A stretch of DNA of 64,000 nt from Myxococcales bacterium (GTDB lineage: Bacteria; Myxococcota_A; Polyangia; Polyangiales; Polyangiaceae). The notes under the pieces are model-generated. The model did no database searches and was not told where the DNA came from. It saw nothing but the letters and a program-made list of their open reading frames with translations. This document shows positions 7,957 to 17,189 of the stretch, one piece after another; within the stretch, counting starts at the first letter, position 1; each line of letters begins with the position of its first letter. The stretch is taken from NCBI GenBank assembly GCA_012514535.1, contig JAAZAA010000060.1, positions 45,285 to 109,284 of the forward strand. The letters run 5' to 3'. The position numbers and the translations under genes are program-made.

Positions 7957-10900
7957 ATGCCAGGGACCAGGGACCCCGCTGCGGGATGGCTACGTGCGCT
8001 CCGCCGCGGTGGCGCTGGTCTCGCCCTGGCGTTGGTGCTCACGCCGGCACCGACCTTCGCCGAGGCGGGGGCGAGCGCGCTCCGGGCGGCGTCGGCGAAG
8101 AAGGGCGCGAAGCGACCCGAGCGTCAGGTCCAGGGGGCGCGCCCCACGGTGCAGAAGCAGCAGGCAGAGGCGGCGCGCGCCGCACGTTCGCGGCGCCTGC
8201 AGATGCAGATCCCCGAACGCCTGCGGGTGGCGTTGCAACATCAGATCGACCAGCGCATCGCGGAGAACGTCGCCGCCTCCGCGGCCCTGCGCGACGAGGC
8301 CATCGAGCTCTTGCGGGCGCTGGTCGATGGGGCGCCGCGTGGGTCGGCGGATCTGCCCGAAGCGTTGATGCGCCTGGGTGAGCTCGAGTGGGAACGCGCC
8401 CGCGAGGTCTTCCTCGCAGAGTTTCGGGAGTGGGAGCGGTCGCCCGCGGAGGATCGCGAGGCGCCGCCGACGCCGGACTACTCGACGGCTCGGGGGCGCT
8501 TCCAGCGCGTCCTGAAGGAGCACAAGAGCTACCGAGACTACGATCTGGCCTTGTACGTCGATGGCGTGCTGGCGCAGGAGGAGGGGCAGGCGGAGCAAGC
8601 GCTGCGACGCTTCAATCTGATCCTGTCGTGGTTTCCGAAGAGCCGCTTCGTCCCCGACGCCCACATGGTGCGGGCGGAGTACGAGTTCACGAAGCCGGCG
8701 CCGGACTACGCGCGTGCCCTCGCCGAGTACGAGAAGGTGCTGAGCTTCCAGGGGACGGAGCTCCGCGACCTCGCGCTGTTCAAGAGCGCCTGGACGTTGT
8801 GGCGCCTCGGCAGACAAGACGAGGCGGCGAAGCGCTTCCTGACGGTCTTCAAGGACACGGCGGAGGCGGACCGCCGATCGAGCGCGCGGCGGGCCGAGAT
8901 CGACGAGCTGCAACGGGAGGCGCTGCGGAACCTCGTCACCGTGTTCGCCGAGGACGAGCGCAACACGGCGGAGGACATGCACCGCTTCCTCGTCGACGCC
9001 GGTGGGGAGCGCTTCGCGGGGAGAATCGTGCTGGCCCTCGCGGAGACGTTCTACGATCAAGCCCACTACGAGCGGGGCATCGAAGCCTATCGGCTGCTCC
9101 TGAAGCTCGAGCCGACGCACCCCAGGGCGTACCGGCACGCGCTGCGCATCGCCCAGGGGCACTCCACGATCGAGTCCTGGGAGGCCCTCGAGCAGGACTA
9201 TCGGCAGGCGATCGCGACGTACGCGCCGCCGTCCCCGGTGAACCCGGCGGGCGCCGCGACGAAGGAGAAGCAGCCATCGCCGCAGGGCGCCGCTCCCCAG
9301 GCTTCGGCGTGGCACGCCGCCCAGTCCGCGGCGACACGCCAGCGCGCGGTCGCGGCCATCGAGAAGCAGCTGCGGCAGGACGCGATCGGCCTGCACGCGA
9401 AGGCGCAGGCAGATGAGAGCCGGTCGGAGTTCGAGGGCGCGAAGCGACTCTACGCGGTGTACCTGGACCGCTTCGGCGAGGACGCGGCCGCCTACGAGAT
9501 GCACTTCAACGCGGGGGAGATCGACTTTTACCACCTGGAGGACGCCCGCGGCGCGGCGAAGAACTACCTCGCGGCGGTGCGGCTGAAGCCGCAGGGTGCG
9601 CTCTCGCGCGACGCGCTGTTCAACGCCCTCACGGCCCTCGAGGTGGCGCGCGCGGACGAGTTCGACGCGGCCCAGGCCGCCGGGCGACCGCCGGAGGAGA
9701 CCCCGACGGACAAACAGCTCACGGAGGCGATGGAACTCTACGTGGCGACGTACCCGGAGGACGCGGCCGTGCCGGACCTGCTCTTCCGCCAGGGGAAGCT
9801 GTATTACGACTACGGCGTCTTCGATCCCGCGGTGCGCCAGTGGGGGTTGTTGCTCGAGAAGTACCCGCGCAGCGCCGAGGCCAAGGGCGCAGGGGAGCTC
9901 ATCCTCGACTCGTTCAACCGGAGTAAGGACTACGAGAACATCGAGGTGTGGGCGCGGCGCTTGAAGACGGCGCCCGCCTTCAGCGCGTCCGCCGAACAGA
10001 AGAAGCTCGACGAGCTCATCGTCGGCGCGGTGTTCAAGCAGGGCGAGCAGCTGGCGGCCGCTGGGGCCCACGGGCGCTCCGCTCAGGCCTACCTGCGCGC
10101 GGCGCGGGAGTTCCCCGGTGAGTCCCGCGCCGCCCAGGCCGCGGTGAACGCCGAGGTCGAGGCCAAGCGCGCGGGTGACCTCGCCACCCTGGCCGCGGCC
10201 GCGACGCTGCTGGCGGAGAAGTTCGGCGATCGGAAGGAGGTGCCGGAGGGGCTCTGGATCGCCGCCACGACCTACCAGGAGATCGGTTCCTTCGCGGAGG
10301 CCGCGGGCTACCACGAGCAGATCGCCGCGCGCTTTCGGCGGAGCAAGTACCATAAGGACGCCGCCTTCAACGCGGTGCTGCTGCGCGCGGCGGTGGGCGA
10401 CGAGCCGGGGGCGATCCGCGCGGGCGAGGCGTTCCAACGGGCGTACCCGCGGGACGCGCTCACGCCGGAGGTGACGTTCTTGATGGGCAAGGCCTACGAA
10501 CGCGCGGAGAAATGGCGGGAGGCCGACCAGCTCTACGCGCGTTATGCCCGCAACGCGCCCAACCCGAACCGGCGCATCGAGGCGTGGGTGCGGCTCGCGC
10601 TCGTGCGGCGAGACGACCCGGCAGGACGCACGCGCGCCTTGGACCAGGCGATCAAGCTCCACAAGAGCTACCAACAGAAGCTGGACGACGACGGGCGCTA
10701 CTTCTCCGCGCAGGCGCGTTACCTGAGCGGCACGCGTTGGCTCGAGGAGTTCGAGGCGGTGACCATCGAGGGTGACGTGCGGCAGCTCCAACAGCGCCTC
10801 CGCAAGAAGAGCCAGCTGCTCAAGAAGGCCGCGGACGAGTTCCTCGCGGCGTCGAAGATGGGAGTCGCGGAGTGGACCACCGCCTCGCTCTACCAGATCG

Positions 10901-11430
10901 GCCACACCTACGAGTCCTTCGCCAAGGCTCTCCTCGAGGCGGCGCCACCGCCGGAGCTGAGCGAGAGTGACGCGGAGGCGTATCGTCAATCCATCGACGA
11001 GTTCGTCATCCCCATCGAGGAGCGCAGCATCGAGGCCTATGAGAGCGGTTGGCTCAAGGCGGTCGAGCTCGGGATCTTCAATGAGTGGACGGCGAAGATG
11101 CGCGGCGCTCTCGGGCGTCTCTCGAGCGAGCTGTATCCGCCGCTGGAGGAGGTGGGCTTCCAGGTGCGCTCCGCGAGCACGTCGCCCTTGCCGCCCCTCA
11201 TCGTGGGGCTGCGGCGGGAGGCGGATGGACGGAGCTCTCCCTATCTGATGCCGAGCTCGGGCCGCGGTGACGAGGCGGAACGCGATACCCCACAAGACGG
11301 CGTCCAGCGGGAGGAAAACCAGCGCACCGACACCGGTGGCGGTGACCCCCAGCGCGAACGATCCCGCGGGGAAGGGGCTCAGCAGGAAGGGACCCGGCGT
11401 GTTGCAGCGGGCGGTGAGGTGCGTCGATGA
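7957..11430 (+). CDS. Large periplasmic TPR protein (GltD-like)
   Basis: A 1157-residue exported protein built almost wholly of tetratricopeptide-like helical repeats (for example YDLALYVDGVLAQEEGQAEQALRRFNLIL and ALFKSAWTLWRLGRQDEAAKRFL). A signal peptide (GGAGLALALVLTPAPTFAEAG) is followed by a basic, Gln-rich segment. The ATG at 7957 was preferred to a TTG 39 nt upstream because the signal peptide then starts normally. The stop overlaps the start of a TPR lipoprotein (ATGA). A big TPR protein coupled to a small TPR lipoprotein recalls GltD/GltE of the Myxococcus xanthus gliding machinery, where they form part of the envelope-spanning complex. That assignment is from memory of the gene arrangement, not from an alignment. 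The extreme C-terminus is charged and probably disordered. Confidence 0.8.
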   Translation: MPGTRDPAAGWLRALRRGGAGLALALVLTPAPTFAEAGASALRAASAKKGAKRPERQVQGARPTVQKQQAEAARAARSRRLQMQIPERLRVALQHQIDQRIAENVAASAALRDEAIELLRALVDGAPRGSADLPEALMRLGELEWERAREVFLAEFREWERSPAEDREAPPTPDYSTARGRFQRVLKEHKSYRDYDLALYVDGVLAQEEGQAEQALRRFNLILSWFPKSRFVPDAHMVRAEYEFTKPAPDYARALAEYEKVLSFQGTELRDLALFKSAWTLWRLGRQDEAAKRFLTVFKDTAEADRRSSARRAEIDELQREALRNLVTVFAEDERNTAEDMHRFLVDAGGERFAGRIVLALAETFYDQAHYERGIEAYRLLLKLEPTHPRAYRHALRIAQGHSTIESWEALEQDYRQAIATYAPPSPVNPAGAATKEKQPSPQGAAPQASAWHAAQSAATRQRAVAAIEKQLRQDAIGLHAKAQADESRSEFEGAKRLYAVYLDRFGEDAAAYEMHFNAGEIDFYHLEDARGAAKNYLAAVRLKPQGALSRDALFNALTALEVARADEFDAAQAAGRPPEETPTDKQLTEAMELYVATYPEDAAVPDLLFRQGKLYYDYGVFDPAVRQWGLLLEKYPRSAEAKGAGELILDSFNRSKDYENIEVWARRLKTAPAFSASAEQKKLDELIVGAVFKQGEQLAAAGAHGRSAQAYLRAAREFPGESRAAQAAVNAEVEAKRAGDLATLAAAATLLAEKFGDRKEVPEGLWIAATTYQEIGSFAEAAGYHEQIAARFRRSKYHKDAAFNAVLLRAAVGDEPGAIRAGEAFQRAYPRDALTPEVTFLMGKAYERAEKWREADQLYARYARNAPNPNRRIEAWVRLALVRRDDPAGRTRALDQAIKLHKSYQQKLDDDGRYFSAQARYLSGTRWLEEFEAVTIEGDVRQLQQRLRKKSQLLKKAADEFLAASKMGVAEWTTASLYQIGHTYESFAKALLEAAPPPELSESDAEAYRQSIDEFVIPIEERSIEAYESGWLKAVELGIFNEWTAKMRGALGRLSSELYPPLEEVGFQVRSASTSPLPPLIVGLRREADGRSSPYLMPSSGRGDEAERDTPQDGVQREENQRTDTGGGDPQRERSRGEGAQQEGTRRVAAGGEVRR

Positions 11431-12515
11431 GGACGGGCAGCGCTTCGTGGCTCCTGGTCGCGCTGGGCCTCCTCGGGGGCGCTTGCGGCGGCGCACGGGC
11501 AGGAGCCGACGCGGCGCGTCCTCCCGCGGCTCCGGAGGCGCTCGCGGCCCTCGCCCAGGGCGTCGAGGCGGAGGACGAGGAAGGCGCCCTACGCCATTTC
11601 GAGCGCGCCGTGGCTCAGGATCCGGAGCTCTGGGAGGCTCGGTACGATCTGGGCGTGGTCCTGGCGAATCGGGGGGACCTCGAGCGCGCCGAGCAGGAGC
11701 TGGCCCGCGCCCATGCGTCCGCGCCGGAGGCCGAGGACGTCGTCGTGGCGTTGGCAGAGGTGCGGCGGCGTCGAGGCGAGCCCGCAGGGGCGGTGGAGGT
11801 CCTGGAGGCCTTCGTCGCGGCGCAGCCGCGGGCGCTCACCGCGCGGACGGCGCTCGTGGCGGCGCTGCGGGAGGTGGGCGCCACGGACCGGGCGATCACC
11901 CAGGCGCGCGAGGTGTTGGTGCAGCGCCCGGGTGACGCGCGTGCCCTCAGCGAGCTGGCCATGGCCCACCTCGACCGCGGTGAGGTCGACGCCGCCGACC
12001 TGCTCGTCCGTCAGGCGCTGGCCGCGGAGCGAAGGACCGCGGCCGCGGAGCGCACCGCGGGGCTCGTCGCCTGGCGTCGGGGGGAGGACGCCGTGGCGTT
12101 CCGTCACTTCCAGGCCGCCGCGGAGCTGGATCCGAGGGACGCGACCGCCCAGTTGAACATGGGGTCCGTGCTCCTCATGGCCGGAGTGTACGACCGCGCC
12201 GCGACGGCGTTCCGGAGCGTGCTGGAGAACGAGCCCGCCAACGTCGACGCGGCGCTCGGGCTCGCCGCCGCCCTGCGCGGGTTGGGCAGTCGCGAGGACG
12301 CCACCCCCTACGCCGAAGCGGAGCGCTTGCTCCGCGGCGTGCTCGAGGCTCAGCCACGGCACCCCGAAGCGGCCTTCAACCTGGGCGTCTTGTATCTGCG
12401 GAACCTCGACCGTCGAGCGGACGCGAAGGCGTACCTGGAGCGCGCCAAGAAGAATGCGCCGAGCAAGTCGGAGACGTACCGGCGGGCGACCGAGCTGCTC
12501 GAGGAGCTGCGCTGA
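11427..12515 (+). CDS. TPR-repeat lipoprotein (GltE-like)
   Basis: A 362-residue outer-membrane lipoprotein candidate. The signal peptide ends in a lipobox (LGLLGGACGG), followed by at least eight TPR units (such as ATAQLNMGSVLLMAGVYDRAATAFRSVL and PEAAFNLGVLYLRNLDRRADAKAYLERA). The start codon overlaps the previous TPR gene's stop by 4 nt, so the two products are probably made in fixed ratio and act together. Similar lipoproteins in myxobacteria are annotated as adventurous-gliding protein GltE (AglT). Other glt genes are not present in this window, so the motility role is unproven; a generic assembly scaffold is the alternative. Confidence 0.82.
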   Translation: MRTGSASWLLVALGLLGGACGGARAGADAARPPAAPEALAALAQGVEAEDEEGALRHFERAVAQDPELWEARYDLGVVLANRGDLERAEQELARAHASAPEAEDVVVALAEVRRRRGEPAGAVEVLEAFVAAQPRALTARTALVAALREVGATDRAITQAREVLVQRPGDARALSELAMAHLDRGEVDAADLLVRQALAAERRTAAAERTAGLVAWRRGEDAVAFRHFQAAAELDPRDATAQLNMGSVLLMAGVYDRAATAFRSVLENEPANVDAALGLAAALRGLGSREDATPYAEAERLLRGVLEAQPRHPEAAFNLGVLYLRNLDRRADAKAYLERAKKNAPSKSETYRRATELLEELR

Positions 12516-12517
12516 AC

Positions 12518-14023
12518 ATGGCGCGCCCGGGCGGCGACGACGTCCGCTTCGACCTGGTGTTCCGCGGGGGGCGCGTCTACGACGGGAGCGGGCGACCTCC
12601 CGTCGTCGCGGACGTCGCGGTCACCGACGACCGGGTGGTGCGGGTCGGCGACGTGCCGGACCGAGGGAGCGTCGAGGTGGACGCTCAGGGGCTGTGTCTG
12701 GCTCCTGGCTTCATCGACGTGCACTCGCACGACGACTTCGCTGCGCTGCTCGAGCCCGCGCTCCCCTTCAAGGTCATGCAGGGGGTCACGACGGAGATCG
12801 TCGGCAACTGCGGCATGGGCGTCGCGCCCTTCGAGCCTGCGCTCGCGTTGGCTCGGAGCTTTCATCCGGGCTGCGAGCTGGCCCCGTGGGCGGGCCACCG
12901 CGGCTACCTGGAGCGCCTCGACGCCGAGCCACCGAGCGCGAACGTCGCCGTGTTGGCGGGGCACGGCACCCTCCGCTCGGCGGTGCTGGGCGAGGACTGC
13001 AGGCGCGCGGCGACGGACGCGGAGCTGACGCAGATGATGCGGCTGCTGGACGAGGCCCTGCAGGCGGGCGTGCTGGGGCTGAGCACGGGGCTCATCTACG
13101 AGCCGGGCCGCGACGCATCTGAAGCGGAGCTCGTGGAGCTGGCGCGGCAGCTGGGTGAGGGCGGGCTCTACACGACCCACGTGCGCAGCGAAGCCGACGC
13201 GCTCCTCGACGCGGTCGCGGAGGCGCTCGCGCTCGGGGAGAGGACTGGCGTGAGCGTGCAGCTCTCCCACCACAAGGCGAGCGGACGCAACAACTGGGGG
13301 AAGGTCGTCGACTCCCTGGCGATGGTGGACGCGGCGCGCCAGCGCGGCGCGGACGTGTGGCTCGATCAGTATCCCTACACCGCGAGCAGCACGAGCCTCG
13401 CGGCGGTGCTCGCGAGCGGGTCCCTGCAGGGCCACGGGCGGATGGGCGAGCTGCGGCCCCAGGACGTGGTGCTCGCCACGGTGGAGGGGCAGCCGGAGTG
13501 GGAAGGAGCGCCCCTCGGTGAGCTCGCTCGGAGCTGGCAGATCGGGGTGGAGGACGCTGCTCGTCGGGTGCTCGCCGCCGACGCCCACGCCTGGGTGGTG
13601 GTGCACGGGATGTGCGAAGAGGACGTCCGGCGCGTCCTCCAGCACCCGGCGACGATGATCGGCTCCGATGGCCTCCCGACGTCGCTCGGTCGTCCTCACC
13701 CGCGCCTGTATGGGACCTTTCCCCGGATCTTGGGGCATTACGCCCGTGACGTGGCGCTGCTGCCTCTGGAGCGCGCGATCCACAAAATGACCGCGCTGCC
13801 AGCGGCGCGCTTTGGGCTCCGTGGACGCGGAAAGATCGAGCCCGGCGCCTTCGCCGACCTCGTGCTGTTCGACGCCGCCACCATCCTCGATCAGGCGACC
13901 TTCGACGCGCCGCGCCGACCACCGGCCGGCGTGCGCGACGTGTACGTCAACGGTCGTGCCGTGGTTCGAGGAGGAAGGCACCTGGGCACGCGACCCGGCC
14001 GAGCCCTGCGCCGGGCCGCGTGA
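12518..14023 (+). CDS. N-acyl-D-amino-acid deacylase (D-aminoacylase)
   Basis: Cytoplasmic amidohydrolase that releases D-amino acids from N-acyl-D-amino acids. The 501-residue length and motif order fit the family: LAPGFIDVHSHDD (metal-binding His pair), GNCGMG (the bridging Cys of D-aminoacylases), the YTTHVRSE and QLSHHKASG His ligands, and IGSDG (catalytic Asp). The small beta-sandwich is formed by the first 60 and last 70 residues (GRGKIEPGAFADLVLFD). It begins 2 nt after the TPR lipoprotein stop and is probably co-transcribed, although the functions seem unrelated. It could serve in peptidoglycan-derived D-amino-acid salvage; substrate preference (Asp, Glu or neutral) cannot be told here. 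Confidence 0.92.
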   Translation: MARPGGDDVRFDLVFRGGRVYDGSGRPPVVADVAVTDDRVVRVGDVPDRGSVEVDAQGLCLAPGFIDVHSHDDFAALLEPALPFKVMQGVTTEIVGNCGMGVAPFEPALALARSFHPGCELAPWAGHRGYLERLDAEPPSANVAVLAGHGTLRSAVLGEDCRRAATDAELTQMMRLLDEALQAGVLGLSTGLIYEPGRDASEAELVELARQLGEGGLYTTHVRSEADALLDAVAEALALGERTGVSVQLSHHKASGRNNWGKVVDSLAMVDAARQRGADVWLDQYPYTASSTSLAAVLASGSLQGHGRMGELRPQDVVLATVEGQPEWEGAPLGELARSWQIGVEDAARRVLAADAHAWVVVHGMCEEDVRRVLQHPATMIGSDGLPTSLGRPHPRLYGTFPRILGHYARDVALLPLERAIHKMTALPAARFGLRGRGKIEPGAFADLVLFDAATILDQATFDAPRRPPAGVRDVYVNGRAVVRGGRHLGTRPGRALRRAA

Positions 14024-14048
14024 CGACGAGGTCCCCCCTGGTCTCTCC

Positions 14049-14819
14049 TCAGCCGCCCGCCTCTCGATGGGTCGGGTTGCGTGCCATCAAGCTCAACAGC
14101 TCGAACTGCGAGCGCACGTTCAGCTTCCGGTAGATGGCCTTGAGGTGGTTGCGCACCGTGTGTGTGCTGATCACCAGGTCTTGGGCGATGTCCTTGACCC
14201 GCCGACCGGAGGCGAGCGCCTCCACGATCTGGCGCTCCCGCATGCTGAGACGGTCCGCGTGCTCCTTGGGGAGCTCGCCGATCTTGTCGGCTTCGCCCGT
14301 CACGTCTGCGGGATAGAAGCCGGCATATCGCGCGGCGGTGATGGTCTCTTCGCTCGCGGACTCCTCGTCGACGTCCGGAGAGGCAAGCTTCTGCATCGCC
14401 TGGCGCTGCATCTTCGCCGCCGCCCACACTTCCATTTGGGCCTCGGCGACACGGCTGACCTGCAGCGCCTCCCGGAGCACCTTCGCGAGCTGCGCTGGCT
14501 GCACCGGCTTCGCGACGAATCGATAGATACCGGCGGTGTTCACCGCCTCGATCAGCGCCTCGCGGTCGGCGCTCCCCGACAGCATGACGCGGAGCACCTT
14601 GGGGTGCCGCTTCTGCGCCTCTGCCAAGAACTCGACGCCCTTCATGTCGGGCACCTCGTCGGCGCAGACCACCACGTCCACGGGCTGCTCGTCGAGGATG
14701 TTGAAACCCTCTTGGGCGCTCGAGGCACTAATGAACTCGTAGGGCTCCTTGTGTAGAGCCGATTGGATGCTCGCGAATACTTCGGGCTCGTCATCCACAA
14801 TCAGGACCTTGCGCGTCAT
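14049..14819 (-). CDS. Response regulator, receiver plus LuxR-type HTH
   Basis: A 256-residue two-component response regulator. The receiver (residues 1-120) has the acidic pair in VLIVDDEPEV, a phosphoacceptor Asp in VVVCADEVPDM, the Ser of MLSGSAD and the Lys of FVAKPV. A linker of about 65 residues follows, then a LuxR/FixJ helix-turn-helix (LSMRERQIVEALASGRRVKDIAQDL). The ATG at 14819 has GGGGAG 8 nt upstream, and the 64 extra residues of the track ORF are not credible. No histidine kinase is adjacent. It ends 25 nt from the convergent D-aminoacylase gene. It is divergent from a small gene with a sigma-54 promoter, but lacks an AAA+ domain, so it is not itself a sigma-54 activator. Confidence 0.9.
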   Translation of the reverse strand: MTRKVLIVDDEPEVFASIQSALHKEPYEFISASSAQEGFNILDEQPVDVVVCADEVPDMKGVEFLAEAQKRHPKVLRVMLSGSADREALIEAVNTAGIYRFVAKPVQPAQLAKVLREALQVSRVAEAQMEVWAAAKMQRQAMQKLASPDVDEESASEETITAARYAGFYPADVTGEADKIGELPKEHADRLSMRERQIVEALASGRRVKDIAQDLVISTHTVRNHLKAIYRKLNVRSQFELLSLMARNPTHREAGG

Positions 14820-14981
14820 CGATCGCTCCCCGTCCAGGCCGAGCCCTCTTTGGCTCGGGTTGCTCTGCAATGGGCTGACCCAGCCTAACTGGCGTCGAAG
14901 GTTTGGGACGGGCGCCGGGCCTGGGGCTTGAGCGTCGTGGATGATTCTGCAACGGCTCCTCCGGCTGAAGTGGAGCTTGGA

Positions 14982-14997
14982 TGGCACTTTCATTGCA
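14982..14997 (+). promoter_or_regulatory. Sigma-54 (-24/-12) promoter
   Basis: TGGCAC-TTTCA-TTGCA is a near-perfect match to the sigma-54 consensus, with GG (14983-84) and GC (14995-96) 12 bp apart. Predicted start is near 15007, about 100 nt before the 71-aa gene at 15110. No activator-binding site was identified. Confidence 0.7.
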
Positions 14998-15109
14998 CTG
15001 GTCCGCTTCACTGCACCGGTCCGCGGAGCCGTGCCGTTGCTCGCCTCGGCCCTGTGTCGGTGTGAGCGGCGTCACCAACGGGGATGCCCGAGAGCAGGGA
15101 GGGATCGAA

Positions 15110-15325
15110 ATGAGCGACAAGAAGACGAAGGGCGAGCGCTCGGCTTCGAGCAAGAAGCGCAAGATCCTCGCGGATCTCCACTCGGGGATGGTGTTGCTGG
15201 CCCGCTTCGCCGATCAGGCCGACGCGCCCGCGGGGGAGTCGGACGCGAGCGGTTCGCGGCGTTCGCAGGACGTGCGGCGCGTACTCAACGCACCGACGCC
15301 CCCCTCCAAGCACCGCTGGAACTGA
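15110..15325 (+). CDS. Small hypothetical protein (71 aa) under a sigma-54 promoter
   Basis: I do not recognise this protein. It starts MSDKKTKGERSASSKKRKIL: a basic, Lys/Ser-rich N-terminus, then one predicted amphipathic helix (ILADLHSGMVLLARFADQADAP), then an Arg/Ser/Pro-rich tail ending HRWN. No signal peptide or membrane segment. GGGAGGGA lies about 8 nt before the ATG, which is a good ribosome-binding site and the reason to prefer this start over the track start at 14981. A sigma-54 promoter lies about 100 nt upstream of its start. It is divergent from the LuxR-type regulator and convergent with rsgA. Confidence 0.65.
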   Translation: MSDKKTKGERSASSKKRKILADLHSGMVLLARFADQADAPAGESDASGSRRSQDVRRVLNAPTPPSKHRWN

Positions 15326-15380
15326 GCTGGGAGGCGGGCGCAGGCGCCTCATCCGGGGACGACGAGGTGCGTCCGACGTC

Positions 15381-16523
15381 TCAACGCGGTTTGCCTCGGG
15401 GCCCCCGTGGGCGCCCGGCGCTCCGGTTCGCCTTGACCGATCCGGGACGCGGCGCTCCGCCGCGAGGCCGCAGCGCCTGTTGGCGAGACAGCTCCTCGGT
15501 GAGCGCGTGATAGCTGTCGAGCCGATCGCGAGCGAGCTGGCCGTTTCGCACCGCGGCGAGCACCGCGCAGTCCGGCTCGGTGCGGTGGCGGCAATCGCGG
15601 AAGCGGCAGGCGGCGGCCAGCTCTTGGACGTCGTCGAACCCGCCGACGTCGTCTTCGTCCGCGGACAGCGCGAACTCACGCATGCCGGGCGTGTCGACGA
15701 GGAGCACGCCGCTCTCCGTGAGGAAGAGCTCCCGATGGGTCGTCGTGTGGCGTCCCCGCGCGTCCTGCTCGCGCTCGGCGCCCGTCTTCTGTGCGGTTCG
15801 CCCGAGGAGCGCGTTGACGATGCTCGATTTACCGACTCCCGACAGCCCGACCAGGCCCACGGTCGATCCGGGCCGGAGTCGCTCGCGGAGCTGGTCGAGC
15901 CCGCCCTCCGTGGTGGCGCTGGTGGGGATCACCGGGACCTGGGCAAAGCGCTCCCGCAGCGCCGTGACCAGCGCGTCCGCGTCCGGGCAGAGGTCGGCCT
16001 TGTTGAGGGCGATGAGCGCCTGGGCGCCCCCTTGCGCCACCGCTGACAGGTAGCGCTCGATGCGCCGCGGGTTGACGCTGCGGCGCGCGACCGCGTCGTG
16101 GACCCCGGGTCGGGGGAGCTGGCAGACGACGACGACGTCGTCGACGTTCGCGACGATGGTCTGCGGCTCCCGTCGACGCCCGGCGGCGCCGCGCTCGAGG
16201 TGGCTGTGCCGAGTCAAGGTATGCTCGATGACGTGCAGCTCACCTCCGCTCCCCGGCGCGAGGAGGACCCAGTCACCGACCGTGGGCAGCAACGGCGTCG
16301 CGACCCCCGGCGTAGCCCGCTCGCGCTCCTCGTAGAGTCTCCCGGCGAGCACGGCCCGGTGCATGCCCTCCGCCGTGAGCACGTCCCATTCACCCCGGTG
16401 CTGGGCGACCACCCGCCCTGGCAACAGCTCACGGAGCTTCGGGTCCGCGTCGACCTGCGCGCGAAAGAACTCGGAGTATCCGAGCGCGTCGAGGGAGTTG
16501 ATGGGCGCGGGCGAGTCGGCCAA
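15381..16523 (-). CDS. rsgA: Ribosome small-subunit-dependent GTPase A
   Basis: Circularly permuted GTPase that checks late maturation of the 30S subunit. Order of parts: N-terminal OB-fold (GRVVAQHRGEWDVL...VGDWVLLAPG), then permuted GTPase motifs NKAD (G4), SATTEGG (G5), GLSGVGKSS (P-loop) and DTPGMRE (G3), then a zinc site in CRFRDCRHRTEPDC, and a basic Arg/Pro/Gly tail. The start is uncertain: the track ORF runs through to 16931, but that part overlaps the divergent Nudix gene. A TTG at 16523 gives 380 residues, close to the family size; another TTG at 16535 is possible. It lies 58 bp from the divergent Nudix gene. Confidence 0.9.
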   Translation of the reverse strand: MADSPAPINSLDALGYSEFFRAQVDADPKLRELLPGRVVAQHRGEWDVLTAEGMHRAVLAGRLYEERERATPGVATPLLPTVGDWVLLAPGSGGELHVIEHTLTRHSHLERGAAGRRREPQTIVANVDDVVVVCQLPRPGVHDAVARRSVNPRRIERYLSAVAQGGAQALIALNKADLCPDADALVTALRERFAQVPVIPTSATTEGGLDQLRERLRPGSTVGLVGLSGVGKSSIVNALLGRTAQKTGAEREQDARGRHTTTHRELFLTESGVLLVDTPGMREFALSADEDDVGGFDDVQELAAACRFRDCRHRTEPDCAVLAAVRNGQLARDRLDSYHALTEELSRQQALRPRGGAPRPGSVKANRSAGRPRGPRGKPR

Positions 16524-16580
16524 AGTCCGCCCCAAGATGAGCTGTTTCCGAGGCGCGTCAAGGGCGCTCGAGGCGTCGAC

Positions 16581-17123
16581 ATGCTGAACCGCGCCGAGCT
16601 CCGCCGGAGCCTCGAGGCGCTGCAAGTCGCCGACGCCCTCGAGGGCGGGCACCGCTCCGCCGTCCTCGAGCTCTTGTCCCTCCCCGGGGACGTCGGATCG
16701 CGGACGCATTACGTGCCTGGACACCTCACCGCCAGCGCCTTCGTCCTGTCCCCCGACGAGAGCTCGTTGCTGCTGATCCATCACTCGAAGCTGGGCCGTT
16801 GGCTGCAGCCAGGGGGCCACCTCGATCCGGAGGACCAGTCGTTGCTCGCGGCGGCGCGGCGGGAGGTGAGCGAGGAGACCGGGCTGGACGACCTGGAGCT
16901 CCTCATCGGCCCCTTCGACGTCGACGTGCACGCGATCCCGTCAAGGGGCGATGCTCCCGCGCACTTGCATTTCGACGTGCGTTATTTGTTCTGCGCTCGA
17001 TCGGAGGTCGTGCGGGGAGGGAGCGACGCTCTGGACGCCCGCTGGTTCCCGCTGCAGGCCTCGGGCGAGTGGGCGACCGACGAGTCCGTCCTGCGCGCGG
17101 TCCGGAAGCTCGCGTCCCGTTGA
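16581..17123 (+). CDS. Nudix hydrolase
   Basis: Predicted nucleoside-diphosphate-linked-moiety hydrolase, 180 residues, cytoplasmic. The Nudix box is GHLDPEDQSLLAAARREVSE plus ETGL, matching Gx5Ex7REUxEExGU except that the first Glu is Asp, a variant seen in several Nudix subfamilies. The catalytic REVSEE part is intact. Residues 1-50 form an extra helical N-terminal extension. The start ATG at 16581 was chosen because the track ORF (from 16098) extends into the antisense of rsgA. Substrate unknown. It is convergent with a lipoprotein gene 66 bp downstream. Confidence 0.88.
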   Translation: MLNRAELRRSLEALQVADALEGGHRSAVLELLSLPGDVGSRTHYVPGHLTASAFVLSPDESSLLLIHHSKLGRWLQPGGHLDPEDQSLLAAARREVSEETGLDDLELLIGPFDVDVHAIPSRGDAPAHLHFDVRYLFCARSEVVRGGSDALDARWFPLQASGEWATDESVLRAVRKLASR

Positions 17124-17189
17124 GCGAACGCCCCGGGAGCGCGCGCCGTCCGACGGTGAGGCTCCTGCGCGCCGCCGGAGCGGTGAGCC

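Noticed and set aside
7990-11496. 1168-aa minus-strand ORF
   Set aside because: Antisense shadow of the TPR gene: composition is Arg/Leu/Val rich without family motifs, and the plus strand encodes a clear signal peptide and TPRs.
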